A stretch of 64,000 nucleotides of DNA from the NCBI RefSeq assembly GCF_040719375.1, contig NZ_JBFDTP010000002.1:1426001-1490000 (forward strand), in the 5' to 3' direction. Positions 7,548 to 16,269 of the stretch are shown piece after piece (position 1 is the stretch's first letter; the number at the start of each line of letters is the position of its first letter). Below the pieces are notes generated by a model. That model was not told the origin of the DNA and made no database searches. It saw nothing but the letters and a program-made list of their open reading frames with translations. The position numbers were made by a program, and so were the translations under genes. Source of the stretch: Clostridium sp. AN503. GTDB taxonomy: Bacteria > Bacillota > Clostridia > Lachnospirales > Lachnospiraceae.

Positions 7548-9293
7548 TTATCCAATAATCTCTTCAAGCTCCAGTTTTGGTTCAGCCATCAGGGAATAGT
7601 TGGTGTGGTAGATCACAAAGCCGGGGGCGCCGCCTGCGGCTTTTTTCACGTGCTTGCGCTGGATATAATCGATCTCCACCTTTTCATTCCCACGTCCTTT
7701 AGAATAATAGGCAGCCAGGGAGCCGGCCTCCTCAAAGGTGCGGTCCGGCAGTTCTTTTCCTTCTGTACGGACCACTACATGGGAACCGGGGATCCCCTTG
7801 GCGTGGAACCACCAGTCGTTTCCATTGGCGGTCTTGAAGGTAACCTCCTCGTTCTGGTAATTGTTCTTGCCCACATAGATGTCGAACCCGTCAGAGGAGC
7901 GGTAATGGTAGGGGCGGCTGGTGATCTTCGGCTTTTTGCTGCCAAATGCACGTTTTTTGATAAAACCGTACTCCATCAGCTCTTCCTTGATCTGAACCAG
8001 GTCTTCCTCCTTCACAGCGATGTCCAGGGCGGCACTGATAGATTCCAGATGGTCAATCTCCTGTTTTGTCTCCAGAGTCAGGTCACTTAAAGCCTCAAAG
8101 GTGCGCTTCAGTTTATTGTATCTGCTGAAATATTTCTGGGAATTTTCCTTTGCGTTCAGCTGGGGGTCTAGAGGGATCTTTACCTCTTCATTGGTGTAAT
8201 AGTTGATACACTGAAGTTCTTTTTCCCCACCGGACAGCTCATAACCATAAGCATTTAAAAGCTCCCCGTAAACCTTGAACCGGTCCCGTTTTTCCGTATC
8301 CTTCAATTGTCTGAGCTGAAGATCGTATTTTTTGTAGTTCCGTTCCAGTGCTGTCTGCACGATCCTGCGCAGATCTACGGATTTCTGACGGATACGGGTG
8401 ATCACGCTCTTTTCCGCGTAATAGGCATCCAAAAGTGCGCTGATGGAATCAAAAGCTTTCGCTTCACAATTTCCGCCTTCATAACAGGTCAGCGGCACAG
8501 AGGCGAATTCCACAGGCTCCCCATTCCTGTAGATGATGTTGGGAGAAAAACGTCCCTCCCGCACATCCTCCATCATCAGAGAAAACATACGATACAGATG
8601 GGTCAGCTCCGCCTCGGACAGTTCATTTGCCGAATGGTCCCCGTCGATGGATGCCAGATGGCAAAGCTCCGTGCCGATGATCGGGCTGATCCCGGTCAGC
8701 TTCTGATACAGCGCCTTTTGCACCGGCGCGGGAGTTCCATGGATCAGTGCGGCAAACTCCTCCTGGGTGATGGTAAGCGGATCCATCTTGTCAGAGGTCT
8801 GCGGGATAAAATAGGGGCGCCCCGGAAGCACCTCCCGGACAGAACTGACCTGAGCAGAAATATGCTTAATGCTGTCTAATATTGTCCCATCCTCCTTACA
8901 GAAGATGATATTGCTGTGTTTTCCCATAAGCTCCACGATCAGAAGCTTCCTGCAAAGATCGCCCATCTCATCCAAATGCTCAATCTCAAACTGGATGATA
9001 CGCTCCAGCCCCGGCTGGCTCACCCTGACGATGCGCCCGGTCCCAATATGCTTTCTGAGGAGCATACAGAAGTTGGGCGCGGTCATAGGGCTCTGCTTAT
9101 TCTTCTCCGTAAAATACACAAGCGGCAGGCTGGCGCTGGCAGAGACAGACAGCCTCAAGGTTTCTTTATTATTTTTCACCGTAAACAGAAGCTCGTCCTT
9201 CTCCGGCTGGGCAATCTTATTGATCTTACCGCCCGTTAACTTCTGCCTGATGTCGTGTGTCAGATTTGCAATCACAATTCCGTCAAATGCCAT
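7548..9293 (-). CDS. rqcH: NFACT ribosome quality control protein RqcH (Rqc2 homologue)
   Basis: RqcH binds peptidyl-tRNA-obstructed 50S subunits and adds C-terminal alanine tails that mark stalled chains for degradation. Older names are FbpA or fibronectin-binding protein. The 581 residues give the family layout: NFACT-N (starting MAFDGIVIANLTHDIR), a helix-hairpin-helix and long helical region to about 440, and the NFACT-R domain with YVGKNNYQNEEVT and WWFHAKGIPGSHVV. The position equivalent to the D97-R98 pair needed for tailing reads E97-R98, a conservative change. It is a single-gene unit with its own -35/-10 promoter at 9345-9373 and a terminator at its end. Confidence 0.95.
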   Translation of the reverse strand: MAFDGIVIANLTHDIRQKLTGGKINKIAQPEKDELLFTVKNNKETLRLSVSASASLPLVYFTEKNKQSPMTAPNFCMLLRKHIGTGRIVRVSQPGLERIIQFEIEHLDEMGDLCRKLLIVELMGKHSNIIFCKEDGTILDSIKHISAQVSSVREVLPGRPYFIPQTSDKMDPLTITQEEFAALIHGTPAPVQKALYQKLTGISPIIGTELCHLASIDGDHSANELSEAELTHLYRMFSLMMEDVREGRFSPNIIYRNGEPVEFASVPLTCYEGGNCEAKAFDSISALLDAYYAEKSVITRIRQKSVDLRRIVQTALERNYKKYDLQLRQLKDTEKRDRFKVYGELLNAYGYELSGGEKELQCINYYTNEEVKIPLDPQLNAKENSQKYFSRYNKLKRTFEALSDLTLETKQEIDHLESISAALDIAVKEEDLVQIKEELMEYGFIKKRAFGSKKPKITSRPYHYRSSDGFDIYVGKNNYQNEEVTFKTANGNDWWFHAKGIPGSHVVVRTEGKELPDRTFEEAGSLAAYYSKGRGNEKVEIDYIQRKHVKKAAGGAPGFVIYHTNYSLMAEPKLELEEIIG

Positions 9294-9344
9294 ATACTGT
9301 ACTCCTTATTCTTCCGGACAATCCACGCTGTCCGCATAAAACCG

Positions 9345-9373
9345 ATTATACAGGATAGCCGGACGTTTTACAA
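9345..9373 (-). promoter_or_regulatory. Sigma-A promoter of rqcH
   Basis: On the minus strand TTGTAA (9368-9373) and TATAAT (9345-9350) are spaced by exactly 17 bases, about 50 bp upstream of the rqcH ATG, which itself has an AAGGAG site. Confidence 0.8.
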
Positions 9374-9508
9374 GTTTATTCATAGTTCATACAGTTCAAT
9401 ACAGTGTCAATACAGTCCAAGACTATTCAACACCTCCGAGTTTTTTCAGTTTTTCCTGGCTTTTCATATCTTACAAAGCCAAACCCTCACCTTTTTGCAC
9501 CTGTGCCA
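9374..9508. repeat. Short CAATACAGT-type direct repeats
   Basis: Between the rqcH promoter and element B the motif ATACAGT occurs three times at about 11-12 bp spacing (roughly 9386-9418). The rest of this stretch is low-complexity T- and C-rich sequence with no gene seen. Confidence 0.4.
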
Positions 9509-9774
9509 GGAAATTTGCTGAGTTTCCGCATTTGGGGGGCGCGGTTGGGCAGAACGGTTTTGGTGACTTTGCAGGCCATTAGAACCTGTTGGCACGCGAA
9601 ATTTTCTGTTCTGTCAGGGGAAGGGGTTGTTTGAGTGTAACGAGTTGCCCCTTCCCCTGACAGGCTTTTAAGAAAATTCCGCATGCCTACAGGTTCTTAT
9701 GGCCGAAACCGGAACCAAAACCGTTCTGCCCAACCGCGCCCCCCAAATGCGGAAACGTCCGCCAACAAATTTCC
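9509..9774. repeat. 266-nt giant hairpin (element B)
   Basis: Bases 9522-9563 are a perfect 42-bp inverted match to 9715-9756. Outside this, 9509-9517 pairs with 9766-9774. Inside, 9574-9607 pairs with 9671-9704 with about five mismatches, and 9611-9626 pairs perfectly with 9648-9663, closing on a 21-nt loop. The element therefore folds as one rod of about 100 pairs. It lies between the divergent promoters of rqcH (9345-9373) and yicC (9790-9818), so it falls outside both predicted transcripts. That favours a DNA-level or mobile role over an mRNA leader. Size and general design match element A, but the sequence differs apart from an 11-base word at one edge. Confidence 0.9.
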
Positions 9775-9789
9775 CGCCAACAAATTTCG

Positions 9790-9818
9790 TTGACTTGTTT
9801 TTCCATTTGACTTATAAT
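9790..9818 (+). promoter_or_regulatory. Sigma-A promoter of the yicC operon
   Basis: TTGACT (9790-9795), a 17-base spacer, then TATAAT (9813-9818). Transcription should start near 9825. This also excludes the ATG at 9817, which would overlap the -10, as the yicC start. Confidence 0.88.
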
Positions 9819-9852
9819 GATATTTATCTATGGCAAAGGAGCACGACATCAG

Positions 9853-10731
9853 ATGATTAAGAGTATGACCGGATTTGGGCGGTGTGAGATCGTCACGACA
9901 GAATACAAGATTTCCGTAGAGATGAAGGCGGTGAACCACCGGTATCTGGACCTGAGTATCAAGATGCCGAAGAAGTTTAATTTTTTTGAAGCTGGCATCC
10001 GCAATCTTTTAAAGAATTATATCCAGCGAGGCAAGGTGGACGTTTTCATCAATTATGAGGATTATACAGATGAGCTGCTCTGCCTGAAGTACAACGGAGC
10101 CCTGGCGGCAGAGTATATGGATGCGTTTCAGAAGATGCAGGAGCAGTTTGGCATCGACAACGATGTCAAGGTTTCCATGCTGGCCCGTATGCCGGAGGTG
10201 CTGACCATGGAGCAGGCGCCGGAGGATGAGGAGCAGACCTGGAAGCAGCTTTCCACAGCAGTGGAGGAAGCGGCGAAGAAGTTTGTGGAATCCAGGATTC
10301 TGGAAGGTGAAAAGCTGAAGGAGGATCTGATCGGCAAGCTGGATTATATGAGCGAACTGGTGTCCTTTATTGAAACACGTTCCCCCGCGATCCTTGGCGA
10401 GTACCGCCAGAGGCTGGAGGATAAGGTGAAGGAGCTTTTGGAGAATACCACGATTGATGAAGGACGGATTGCCACGGAGGTGACCATCTATGCGGATAAG
10501 ATCTGTGTGGATGAGGAGATGGTGCGGCTTCGCAGCCATATTGATGCCACGAAGAAAGAATTGGAGGCTGGCGGCAGCGTGGGACGGAAGCTGGATTTCA
10601 TTGCCCAGGAGATGAACCGGGAGGCCAACACGACCCTTTCCAAGTCTACGGATTTGGAGATTTCTGACAAGGCCATTGCGCTGAAGACTGAGATCGAGAA
10701 GGTACGCGAGCAGATTCAGAATATAGAATGA
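9853..10731 (+). CDS. yicC: YicC-family endoribonuclease
   Basis: YicC proteins (YloC in Bacillus) are single-strand endoribonucleases acting in RNA turnover. The 292-residue product starts with the family hallmark MIKSMTGFGR, has the conserved VNHRYLDLSIKMP near the N-terminus and ends with the DUF1732 signature, in which GRKLDFIAQEMNREANT is almost invariant. The chosen ATG has AAAGGAG at 9834-9840. An in-frame ATG at 9817 sits in the promoter and is rejected. It leads an operon with gmk, rpoZ and probably rimO. RemA (DUF370), which many Firmicutes carry between yicC and gmk, is absent. Confidence 0.95.
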   Translation: MIKSMTGFGRCEIVTTEYKISVEMKAVNHRYLDLSIKMPKKFNFFEAGIRNLLKNYIQRGKVDVFINYEDYTDELLCLKYNGALAAEYMDAFQKMQEQFGIDNDVKVSMLARMPEVLTMEQAPEDEEQTWKQLSTAVEEAAKKFVESRILEGEKLKEDLIGKLDYMSELVSFIETRSPAILGEYRQRLEDKVKELLENTTIDEGRIATEVTIYADKICVDEEMVRLRSHIDATKKELEAGGSVGRKLDFIAQEMNREANTTLSKSTDLEISDKAIALKTEIEKVREQIQNIE

Positions 10732-10749
10732 TCAGGAGCAGGTACGATT

Positions 10750-11379
10750 ATGAGCCATAAAGGGATATTAGCTGTAGTTTCGGGTTTTTCAGGCGCAGGC
10801 AAGGGGACGCTGATGCGGGAGCTTTTAGCCAGGCATTCCCGGCAGTATGCACTGTCCATTTCCGCGACCACCAGAAAGCCGCGGACAGGAGAAGAGCACG
10901 GCAGGGAATACTTCTTTATAACAAGGGAAGAATTCGAGAAGATGATCGAGGCGGACGCCCTGATCGAGCACGCCTGTTATGTAGGGAACTATTATGGAAC
11001 GCCGAAAAGCTATGTGCTGGAACAGATGGAGGCGGGGAAGGATGTTATCCTGGAGATTGAGATCCAGGGCGCTTTAAAAGTAAAAGAAAAATTCCCGGAC
11101 ACCTTGCTTCTGTTTGTGACGCCGCCCAGTGCCGATGTGCTGGAGCAGAGGCTTCGCGGACGTGGTACGGAGACGGATGAGGTCATCCGTGACCGGCTGA
11201 AGCGTGCCGTGGAGGAAGCGGAGTACATGGAGGCTTATGATTATATCCTGGTCAATGACGAACTGGACCTCTGTGTGGAGGAGATGCACCGGCTGATCCA
11301 GGCCCAGCATCAAAAGACCAGCCAGAACCTGGAATTTATTGCAGAAATGAAAACCGGATTAAGCCGGTTATCATTATAA
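10750..11379 (+). CDS. gmk: Guanylate kinase
   Basis: It phosphorylates GMP to GDP using ATP in purine nucleotide synthesis. The 209-residue protein has the P-loop GFSGAGKGTL near residues 12-21, the GMP-binding region SISATTRKPRTGEEHGREYFF and the lid stretch with EQRLRGRGTE. The start is set by the GAGCAGG upstream and the typical N-terminal length. It is 18 bases after yicC and 43 before rpoZ, the usual order in Firmicutes. Confidence 0.97.
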   Translation: MSHKGILAVVSGFSGAGKGTLMRELLARHSRQYALSISATTRKPRTGEEHGREYFFITREEFEKMIEADALIEHACYVGNYYGTPKSYVLEQMEAGKDVILEIEIQGALKVKEKFPDTLLLFVTPPSADVLEQRLRGRGTETDEVIRDRLKRAVEEAEYMEAYDYILVNDELDLCVEEMHRLIQAQHQKTSQNLEFIAEMKTGLSRLSL

Positions 11380-11422
11380 AACCATACCTGATGCAGTCTG
11401 CATCCCAGAAAGGAGATTTATC

Positions 11423-11716
11423 ATGTTACATCCATCATATACGGATTTGATCAATGTAGTAAACAGCGACGTAGAGCCAGGTGAGCAGCCGGTGGTACAG
11501 AGCCGTTATTCGATCGTGCTGGCTACCGCGAAGCGCGCCAGACAGATCATCGCAGGCGAGGACCCGATGGTTGCGGCGTCTGCCGGCAAGAAACCGCTGT
11601 CTGTAGCCGTGCAGGAGCTTTATGAGGGCAAGGTCAAGATCGTCGGGGACGATATGGAAGACGAAGACGCGGAGGAAACAGCCGCAGCAGAACAGACAGA
11701 AGAGAATCAGGAGTAA
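11423..11716 (+). CDS. rpoZ: DNA-directed RNA polymerase subunit omega
   Basis: Omega helps assembly and stability of RNA polymerase by clamping the beta-prime subunit. The 97-residue sequence starts MLHPSYTDLI and has the core SRYSIVLATAKRARQI with KPLSVAVQELYEGKV, as in Clostridia. The last 25 residues are a very acidic Glu-rich tail. An AAAGGAG site precedes the ATG. The short gene and its place after gmk make the assignment secure. Confidence 0.93.
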   Translation: MLHPSYTDLINVVNSDVEPGEQPVVQSRYSIVLATAKRARQIIAGEDPMVAASAGKKPLSVAVQELYEGKVKIVGDDMEDEDAEETAAAEQTEENQE

Positions 11717-11736
11717 GAACATCAGAAGGGAGCAGG

Positions 11737-11769
11737 GCCGTCTCAGCAGGGTTAAGGAGATGGCTTTTT
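11737..11769 (+). terminator. Terminator or attenuator between rpoZ and rimO
   Basis: GCCGTCTC (11737-11744) pairs with GAGATGGC (11757-11764) using one G-U pair, followed by TTTTT (11765-11769). It would reduce read-through from the yicC-gmk-rpoZ unit into rimO. No clear promoter is seen in the 25 bases before rimO, so it may be a partial terminator. Confidence 0.65.
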
Positions 11770-11793
11770 CCATAGATTAGGAGCTTTGAATTT

Positions 11794-13131
11794 ATGAAGA
11801 TTATGTGCATTTCACTGGGGTGTGACAAGAACCTGGTAGATACTGAGATGATGCTGGGGCTTTTAAACCGGGACGGTCATACGTTTACGGACGATGAGCA
11901 GGAGGCGGACATCATTGTGATCAACACCTGCTGCTTTATCAACGATGCCAAGGAGGAGAGCGTCAATACGATCCTGGAGATGGCGGAGCTAAAGAAGAAC
12001 GGCAGCTGCAAGGCCCTGATCGTTACCGGCTGCATGGCGGAGCGGTACAAGCAGGAGATCATTGACGAGATCCCTGAGGTGGACGGGATTTTGGGCACCT
12101 CCACCTATGACGAGATATCCCATGTGCTGAACCGGGTCCTGGGGGGCGAGAGTGTCAGCTGCTTCCATGGCCTGGACGTACTGCCGGAGGTGGATGCGGA
12201 GCGCATGATCACCACCGGGGGTTATTACGCATTTTTAAAGATTGCCGAGGGCTGTGATAAGCACTGCACCTACTGTATTATCCCGAGCCTGCGGGGGAAT
12301 TACCGAAGCGTCCCCATGGAGCGTCTGCTTAAGGAGGCGGAGCAGCTTGCGTCAAAGGGCGTGCGGGAGCTGATCCTGGTGGCGCAGGAGACGACCCTTT
12401 ACGGAAAGGATATTTACGGCAAAAAGATGCTGCCTGAGCTGCTCCATAAGCTGGCTCAGATCCCCGGCATCTACTGGCTCCGGATCCAGTACTGCTATCC
12501 GGAGGAGATCACGGATGAGCTGATCGAGGCGATCCGGACGGAAGAAAAGGTGTGCCATTATCTGGATATCCCGATCCAGCATGCCAGCGACCGCATTTTA
12601 AAGAGGATGGGGCGGCGGACCAGCCAGGCTCAGCTTCGGGAGATGATCGGCAGGCTGCGGAGTGAGATCCCGGACATCGCCCTGCGCACCACGATGATCG
12701 CCGGATTTCCCGGAGAGACAGAAGAAGACCATGAGGAAGTCATGCGTTTTGTGGACGAGATGGAGTTTGAGCGCCTGGGCGTATTTGCCTACTCTGCGGA
12801 GGAAGACACCCCCGCTGCGACTTTTCCGGATCAGGTTCCGCAGGAGATCAAGGAGGAGCGCCGGGATGAGATCATGGAGCTTCAGCAGGAGATCGCCTTT
12901 GACAAGTCCGCGTCCATGGTGGGGCGTGTGCTGGATGTGATGATCGAGGGCAAGGTGGCGGATGAAGCCGCATATGTGGGCCGCACCTATATGGATGCGC
13001 CCAATGTGGACGGGTACATTTTTGTGAACAGCGGAGAGCTTTTCATGTCCGGTGATTTTGTCCGGGTCAAGGTGACTGGGTCTTCCGATTATGATCTGAT
13101 TGGGGAGGTGTACGATGAATTTACCGAATAA
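11794..13131 (+). CDS. rimO: Ribosomal protein S12 methylthiotransferase RimO
   Basis: RimO is a radical-SAM enzyme that methylthiolates an aspartate of ribosomal protein S12. The 445 residues contain the N-terminal UPF0004 domain with cluster cysteines C10, C46 and C80, the radical-SAM CxxxCxxC at C154, C158 and C161, and a C-terminal TRAM domain. The SLGCDKNLVD start and the EGCDKHCTYC motif separate RimO from the tRNA-modifying MiaB and MtaB. A TAGGAG site lies about 13 bases upstream. Its 3' end overlaps the pgsA start by 17 bases. Confidence 0.96.
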   Translation: MKIMCISLGCDKNLVDTEMMLGLLNRDGHTFTDDEQEADIIVINTCCFINDAKEESVNTILEMAELKKNGSCKALIVTGCMAERYKQEIIDEIPEVDGILGTSTYDEISHVLNRVLGGESVSCFHGLDVLPEVDAERMITTGGYYAFLKIAEGCDKHCTYCIIPSLRGNYRSVPMERLLKEAEQLASKGVRELILVAQETTLYGKDIYGKKMLPELLHKLAQIPGIYWLRIQYCYPEEITDELIEAIRTEEKVCHYLDIPIQHASDRILKRMGRRTSQAQLREMIGRLRSEIPDIALRTTMIAGFPGETEEDHEEVMRFVDEMEFERLGVFAYSAEEDTPAATFPDQVPQEIKEERRDEIMELQQEIAFDKSASMVGRVLDVMIEGKVADEAAYVGRTYMDAPNVDGYIFVNSGELFMSGDFVRVKVTGSSDYDLIGEVYDEFTE

Positions 13132-13657
13132 ACTGACTGTGCTTCGTGTGATCATGATTCCGTTTTTTGTGGTAAGCCTGCTTGCTTTTGATGGGAGCAG
13201 CCAGCTTCTGCGCAATGTATCGGCAGCCATCTTTATTGTGGCTAGCCTGACGGATATGCTGGATGGGAAGATCGCCAGGAAATACAATCTGGTGACCAAC
13301 TTTGGCAAATTCATGGATCCGCTGGCGGATAAATTGCTGGTGTGTTCCGCACTGATCTGCCTGGTGGAACTGAAACAGATCCCGGCGTGGATGGTGATCA
13401 TCATTGTCAGCCGTGAGTTTATCATAAGCGGATTCCGGCTGGTGGCGGCGGAGCAGGGGATCGTCATTGCGGCCAGCTACTGGGGGAAGTTTAAGACGAC
13501 GTTCCAGATGCTTGCAGTGATCCTGATGATCGTCAATCTGCCGGCGCTCAAACTGCTGACAACGGTCTTTACCTGGGTGGCCCTGATCCTGACAGTCATT
13601 TCCCTGGTGGATTATATTGCGAAAAATCATAAGGTACTTACGGAAGGAAGGATGTAA
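13115..13657 (+). CDS. pgsA: CDP-diacylglycerol-glycerol-3-phosphate 3-phosphatidyltransferase
   Basis: This membrane enzyme makes phosphatidylglycerol phosphate from CDP-diacylglycerol, the first committed step to phosphatidylglycerol and cardiolipin. The 180-residue protein carries the CDP-alcohol phosphotransferase motif DG-x2-AR-x8-G-x3-D-x3-D, readable from DGKIARKY to FMDPLAD, with several hydrophobic helices. The start at 13115 (MNLPNKLTVLRV) is preferred over a GTG at 13100 because GGGAGG precedes it and PgsA proteins start this way. It overlaps rimO by 17 bases, so coupling is likely. Confidence 0.95.
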   Translation: MNLPNKLTVLRVIMIPFFVVSLLAFDGSSQLLRNVSAAIFIVASLTDMLDGKIARKYNLVTNFGKFMDPLADKLLVCSALICLVELKQIPAWMVIIIVSREFIISGFRLVAAEQGIVIAASYWGKFKTTFQMLAVILMIVNLPALKLLTTVFTWVALILTVISLVDYIAKNHKVLTEGRM

Positions 13658-13659
13658 AT

Positions 13660-14907
13660 ATGGTAGTTGAGCTGATATCAGTGGGAACGGAACTGCTGCT
13701 TGGCAATATTGTCAACACTAACACGCAGTTCCTGGCGGAGAAATGCGCCCTTCTCGGGCTGTCCATGTATCATCAGGTAGTGGTCGGGGATAACAGGGAG
13801 CGGCTGGCGGAGGTGATCCGCACAGCGCTCAAGCGTTCCGATGTGATCATCCTGACCGGCGGCCTTGGCCCTACAGAGGATGACCTGACCAAGGAAGTAT
13901 GCGCTGAGGTCATGGGCTTCCCGCTGGAGGAGGATGCGCACACCAGAGAGCGGCTGGAACAGTATTTTAAGAACAGTATTTACAAAGAAATTCCGGAAAA
14001 CAACTGGAAACAGGCGATCATTCCGGTGGGTGCCATCGTGCTGGACAATGGCAACGGGACTGCTCCAGGACTGATCCTGGAAAAGTACGGTAAATCCGCT
14101 ATTTTGCTCCCTGGACCGCCTTCTGAGCTGTATCCTCTGTTTATGAACCAGGTGTTCCCATATCTGCAGAAAATGCAGCCGGAGGTCATCCGTTCCCAGA
14201 TGATCAAGGTATGTGGCATGGGGGAGAGCCAGGTGGAGGACAAGATCCTGGACCTGATCGATAAGCAGGGCAATCCGACGATCGCAACCTATGCAAAGAC
14301 CGGCGAGGTCCATATCCGTGTGACAGCCAAAGCCGCTGACGAGGAGGAGGCGAAAAAGCTGGTCAAGCCGGTGGTGAAGGAGATCAAGAGCCGGCTGGGT
14401 GATTATGTGTATACGACCCGGGAGGACGAGACCCTGGAGATGGCGGTGGTGAAGCTGCTTCAGAAGTACGAGCTGACTGTGACGACTGCGGAATCCTGTA
14501 CCGGAGGTCTGCTGGCAGGCCGGATCGTCAATGTTCCGGGGGCGTCCGAGGTGTTCAATGAGGGGTTCATCACTTATTCCAACAAGGCAAAGCGGAAGAA
14601 CCTGGATGTGAGCAAGAGCACCTTAAAGAAATACGGAGCGGTCAGTGAGCAGACAGCAAAAGAGATGGCTACGGGCGGCGTGTTCGCTACAGATTCCGAT
14701 GCCTGTGTTGCGGTGACCGGTATCGCGGGGCCGGACGGAGGGACGGAAGAAAAACCGGTGGGGCTGGTCTATATTGCGACCTACATGAAGGACAAGGTCA
14801 ATGTGGAGAAGTACCAGTTTAAAGGCAACCGGGCAAAGATCCGGGAGCAGGCGGTTGTGAAGGGGCTGGATCTTCTGCGTCGCTCCATTCTGGATAATTA
14901 CAGGTAA
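13660..14907 (+). CDS. cinA: CinA: competence/damage-inducible protein with NMN amidohydrolase domain
   Basis: CinA proteins couple an N-terminal MoaB/COG1058 pyrophosphatase domain (about 1-170; motifs ELLLGNIVNTN and LTGGLGPTEDD) to a C-terminal nicotinamide-mononucleotide deamidase domain (about 255-415; motifs TTAESCTGGLLAGR and VTGIAGPDGG). The full 415-residue length indicates both activities. The start codon is two bases after the pgsA stop with GGAAGGA upstream. The pgsA-cinA order is common in Firmicutes and often continues to recA, which is not here. Confidence 0.94.
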   Translation: MVVELISVGTELLLGNIVNTNTQFLAEKCALLGLSMYHQVVVGDNRERLAEVIRTALKRSDVIILTGGLGPTEDDLTKEVCAEVMGFPLEEDAHTRERLEQYFKNSIYKEIPENNWKQAIIPVGAIVLDNGNGTAPGLILEKYGKSAILLPGPPSELYPLFMNQVFPYLQKMQPEVIRSQMIKVCGMGESQVEDKILDLIDKQGNPTIATYAKTGEVHIRVTAKAADEEEAKKLVKPVVKEIKSRLGDYVYTTREDETLEMAVVKLLQKYELTVTTAESCTGGLLAGRIVNVPGASEVFNEGFITYSNKAKRKNLDVSKSTLKKYGAVSEQTAKEMATGGVFATDSDACVAVTGIAGPDGGTEEKPVGLVYIATYMKDKVNVEKYQFKGNRAKIREQAVVKGLDLLRRSILDNYR

Positions 14908-14946
14908 AAGATACAGATAACGACCAATGACAGGAGGCTTGTGTTT

Positions 14947-16269
14947 ATGGCGCAGAGCTGGAGAAAACAGGCATCCGTGGCATATGGGTATTCCCTGACA
15001 CGGCTGACACTGAATATGTATATGTTTTATGAAGAAATGCCTCTTACGTACGATGAAAAAAGGCGGGATCAGCAGGAGCTGGATGCCGCTTTCATGGATA
15101 TGGCCTCCAGATTGGAGGAAGAGGATGTATCTCTGGAGGAAGTGGCTGCCCTCCGGAAAAAGATCAATCTGAAAATGGAGACAGTGATCGCTTTTTCCGA
15201 TTGTTTCCGGATCTACGAATATGCCCTGAACCGGGTAGAACGCCGTTTTACGGACGGGCTTCCAGTTGTTGACATGCCGGAGGACGAGTTTGTCAGCCGT
15301 GTCGTGAACTTCCTGACAGAGGTGAAGGACGCGGCAGTGATGAATCAGCGGATCCAGAATGTGATCAGCCAGCTTCCGGTACGTTTTACCAGGCAGAAAT
15401 ACTACGGCATGGTTCATGATGCCCTGTGTACCTTTATTGGCTCGGATCAGGAAAGCCTGGCAAACGCCATGTACCTGCTGCGGACCAGCGGGATGGCAGA
15501 GCTTACGGAAGCGCACAGGCAGGCTTATCCGGAGCTGGAAGCGTTGCTCAAAAAGCTTTCGGAGCTGACCTTTAAGGATCTGACGGCAGATGGTTACCGG
15601 GATGCCCAGGCGCAGATCGGACTCGCCGGAGAGCAGCTGTTTGCGCTGTCGGATTACTTCCAGATGATGGAGGAAATGGTCAACGATTTATATGTGATCG
15701 GCCTGACCAGGGCAGACGCGGTTCGGGATGCATCGGAGGAGGCCCATGCGTATGGGATCATAAGAGATCTGTGTATTCTGTATTCAGAAGGAAAGCGGGA
15801 AATACCGGATTCTGTGGAAGAAAAGCTGTTTGCCTTAGAGGGAACCCAGGAAAATTATTACGAGAAATTCCTTCGTATGGATCCGGCGCCGGAGTACCAG
15901 ACAGGCGAGGATGAGACGGCATACAAGAGCCGGTGCGTGGAGAGGCTTTTATCCACCAGCGCCTTTGCGCCGCTGGATGAAAAAGAGAGCTGGCGGGAGG
16001 ACGATGTGGTAACGAGGGAAGACGTGGAGGCTGCATTCGATCGTTTTGTCTCTGGCGTAGACCCGGTGCTTGCGGCCTGCCAGAAGCCGGTCGTGCGTTC
16101 GATCATGGCAGCTACCCTTTCCAACTTGCCTTTAAGCTTCCGTTCCCTGGATGAGATACAGGAATATATTAAGAACAGCCTGGGCAGCTGTACGGACAGG
16201 GCTGAAAAGGAAACCTGCATGGAGCTGCTGCAGATGCTGATGGAGAGCGAGGATTATGCAATGGTATAA
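14947..16269 (+). CDS. Uncharacterised helical protein, 440 aa
   Basis: I do not recognise this family. The sequence is largely charged and helix-forming, with no signal peptide, membrane segment or catalytic motif that I can see. The ATG at 14947 is nine bases from a CAGGAGG site and is preferred over a GTG at 14941, which would be only three bases away. It follows cinA by 39 bases and overlaps the next small gene by 14 bases. The run continues into the sporulation-linked DUF2953/GerW pair, so a role in the sporulation or envelope programme of Clostridia is a context-based guess. Confidence 0.8.
   Translation: MAQSWRKQASVAYGYSLTRLTLNMYMFYEEMPLTYDEKRRDQQELDAAFMDMASRLEEEDVSLEEVAALRKKINLKMETVIAFSDCFRIYEYALNRVERRFTDGLPVVDMPEDEFVSRVVNFLTEVKDAAVMNQRIQNVISQLPVRFTRQKYYGMVHDALCTFIGSDQESLANAMYLLRTSGMAELTEAHRQAYPELEALLKKLSELTFKDLTADGYRDAQAQIGLAGEQLFALSDYFQMMEEMVNDLYVIGLTRADAVRDASEEAHAYGIIRDLCILYSEGKREIPDSVEEKLFALEGTQENYYEKFLRMDPAPEYQTGEDETAYKSRCVERLLSTSAFAPLDEKESWREDDVVTREDVEAAFDRFVSGVDPVLAACQKPVVRSIMAATLSNLPLSFRSLDEIQEYIKNSLGSCTDRAEKETCMELLQMLMESEDYAMV

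Noticed and set aside
9487..9684. Several open frames across the giant hairpin at 9509-9774 on both strands
   Set aside because: They mirror each other because the DNA is self-complementary, have no ribosome sites and resemble no protein.
9817..9852. An ATG at 9817 in frame with yicC
   Set aside because: It overlaps the -10 element of a 17-bp-spaced promoter, and YicC proteins start MIKSMTGFGR at 9853.
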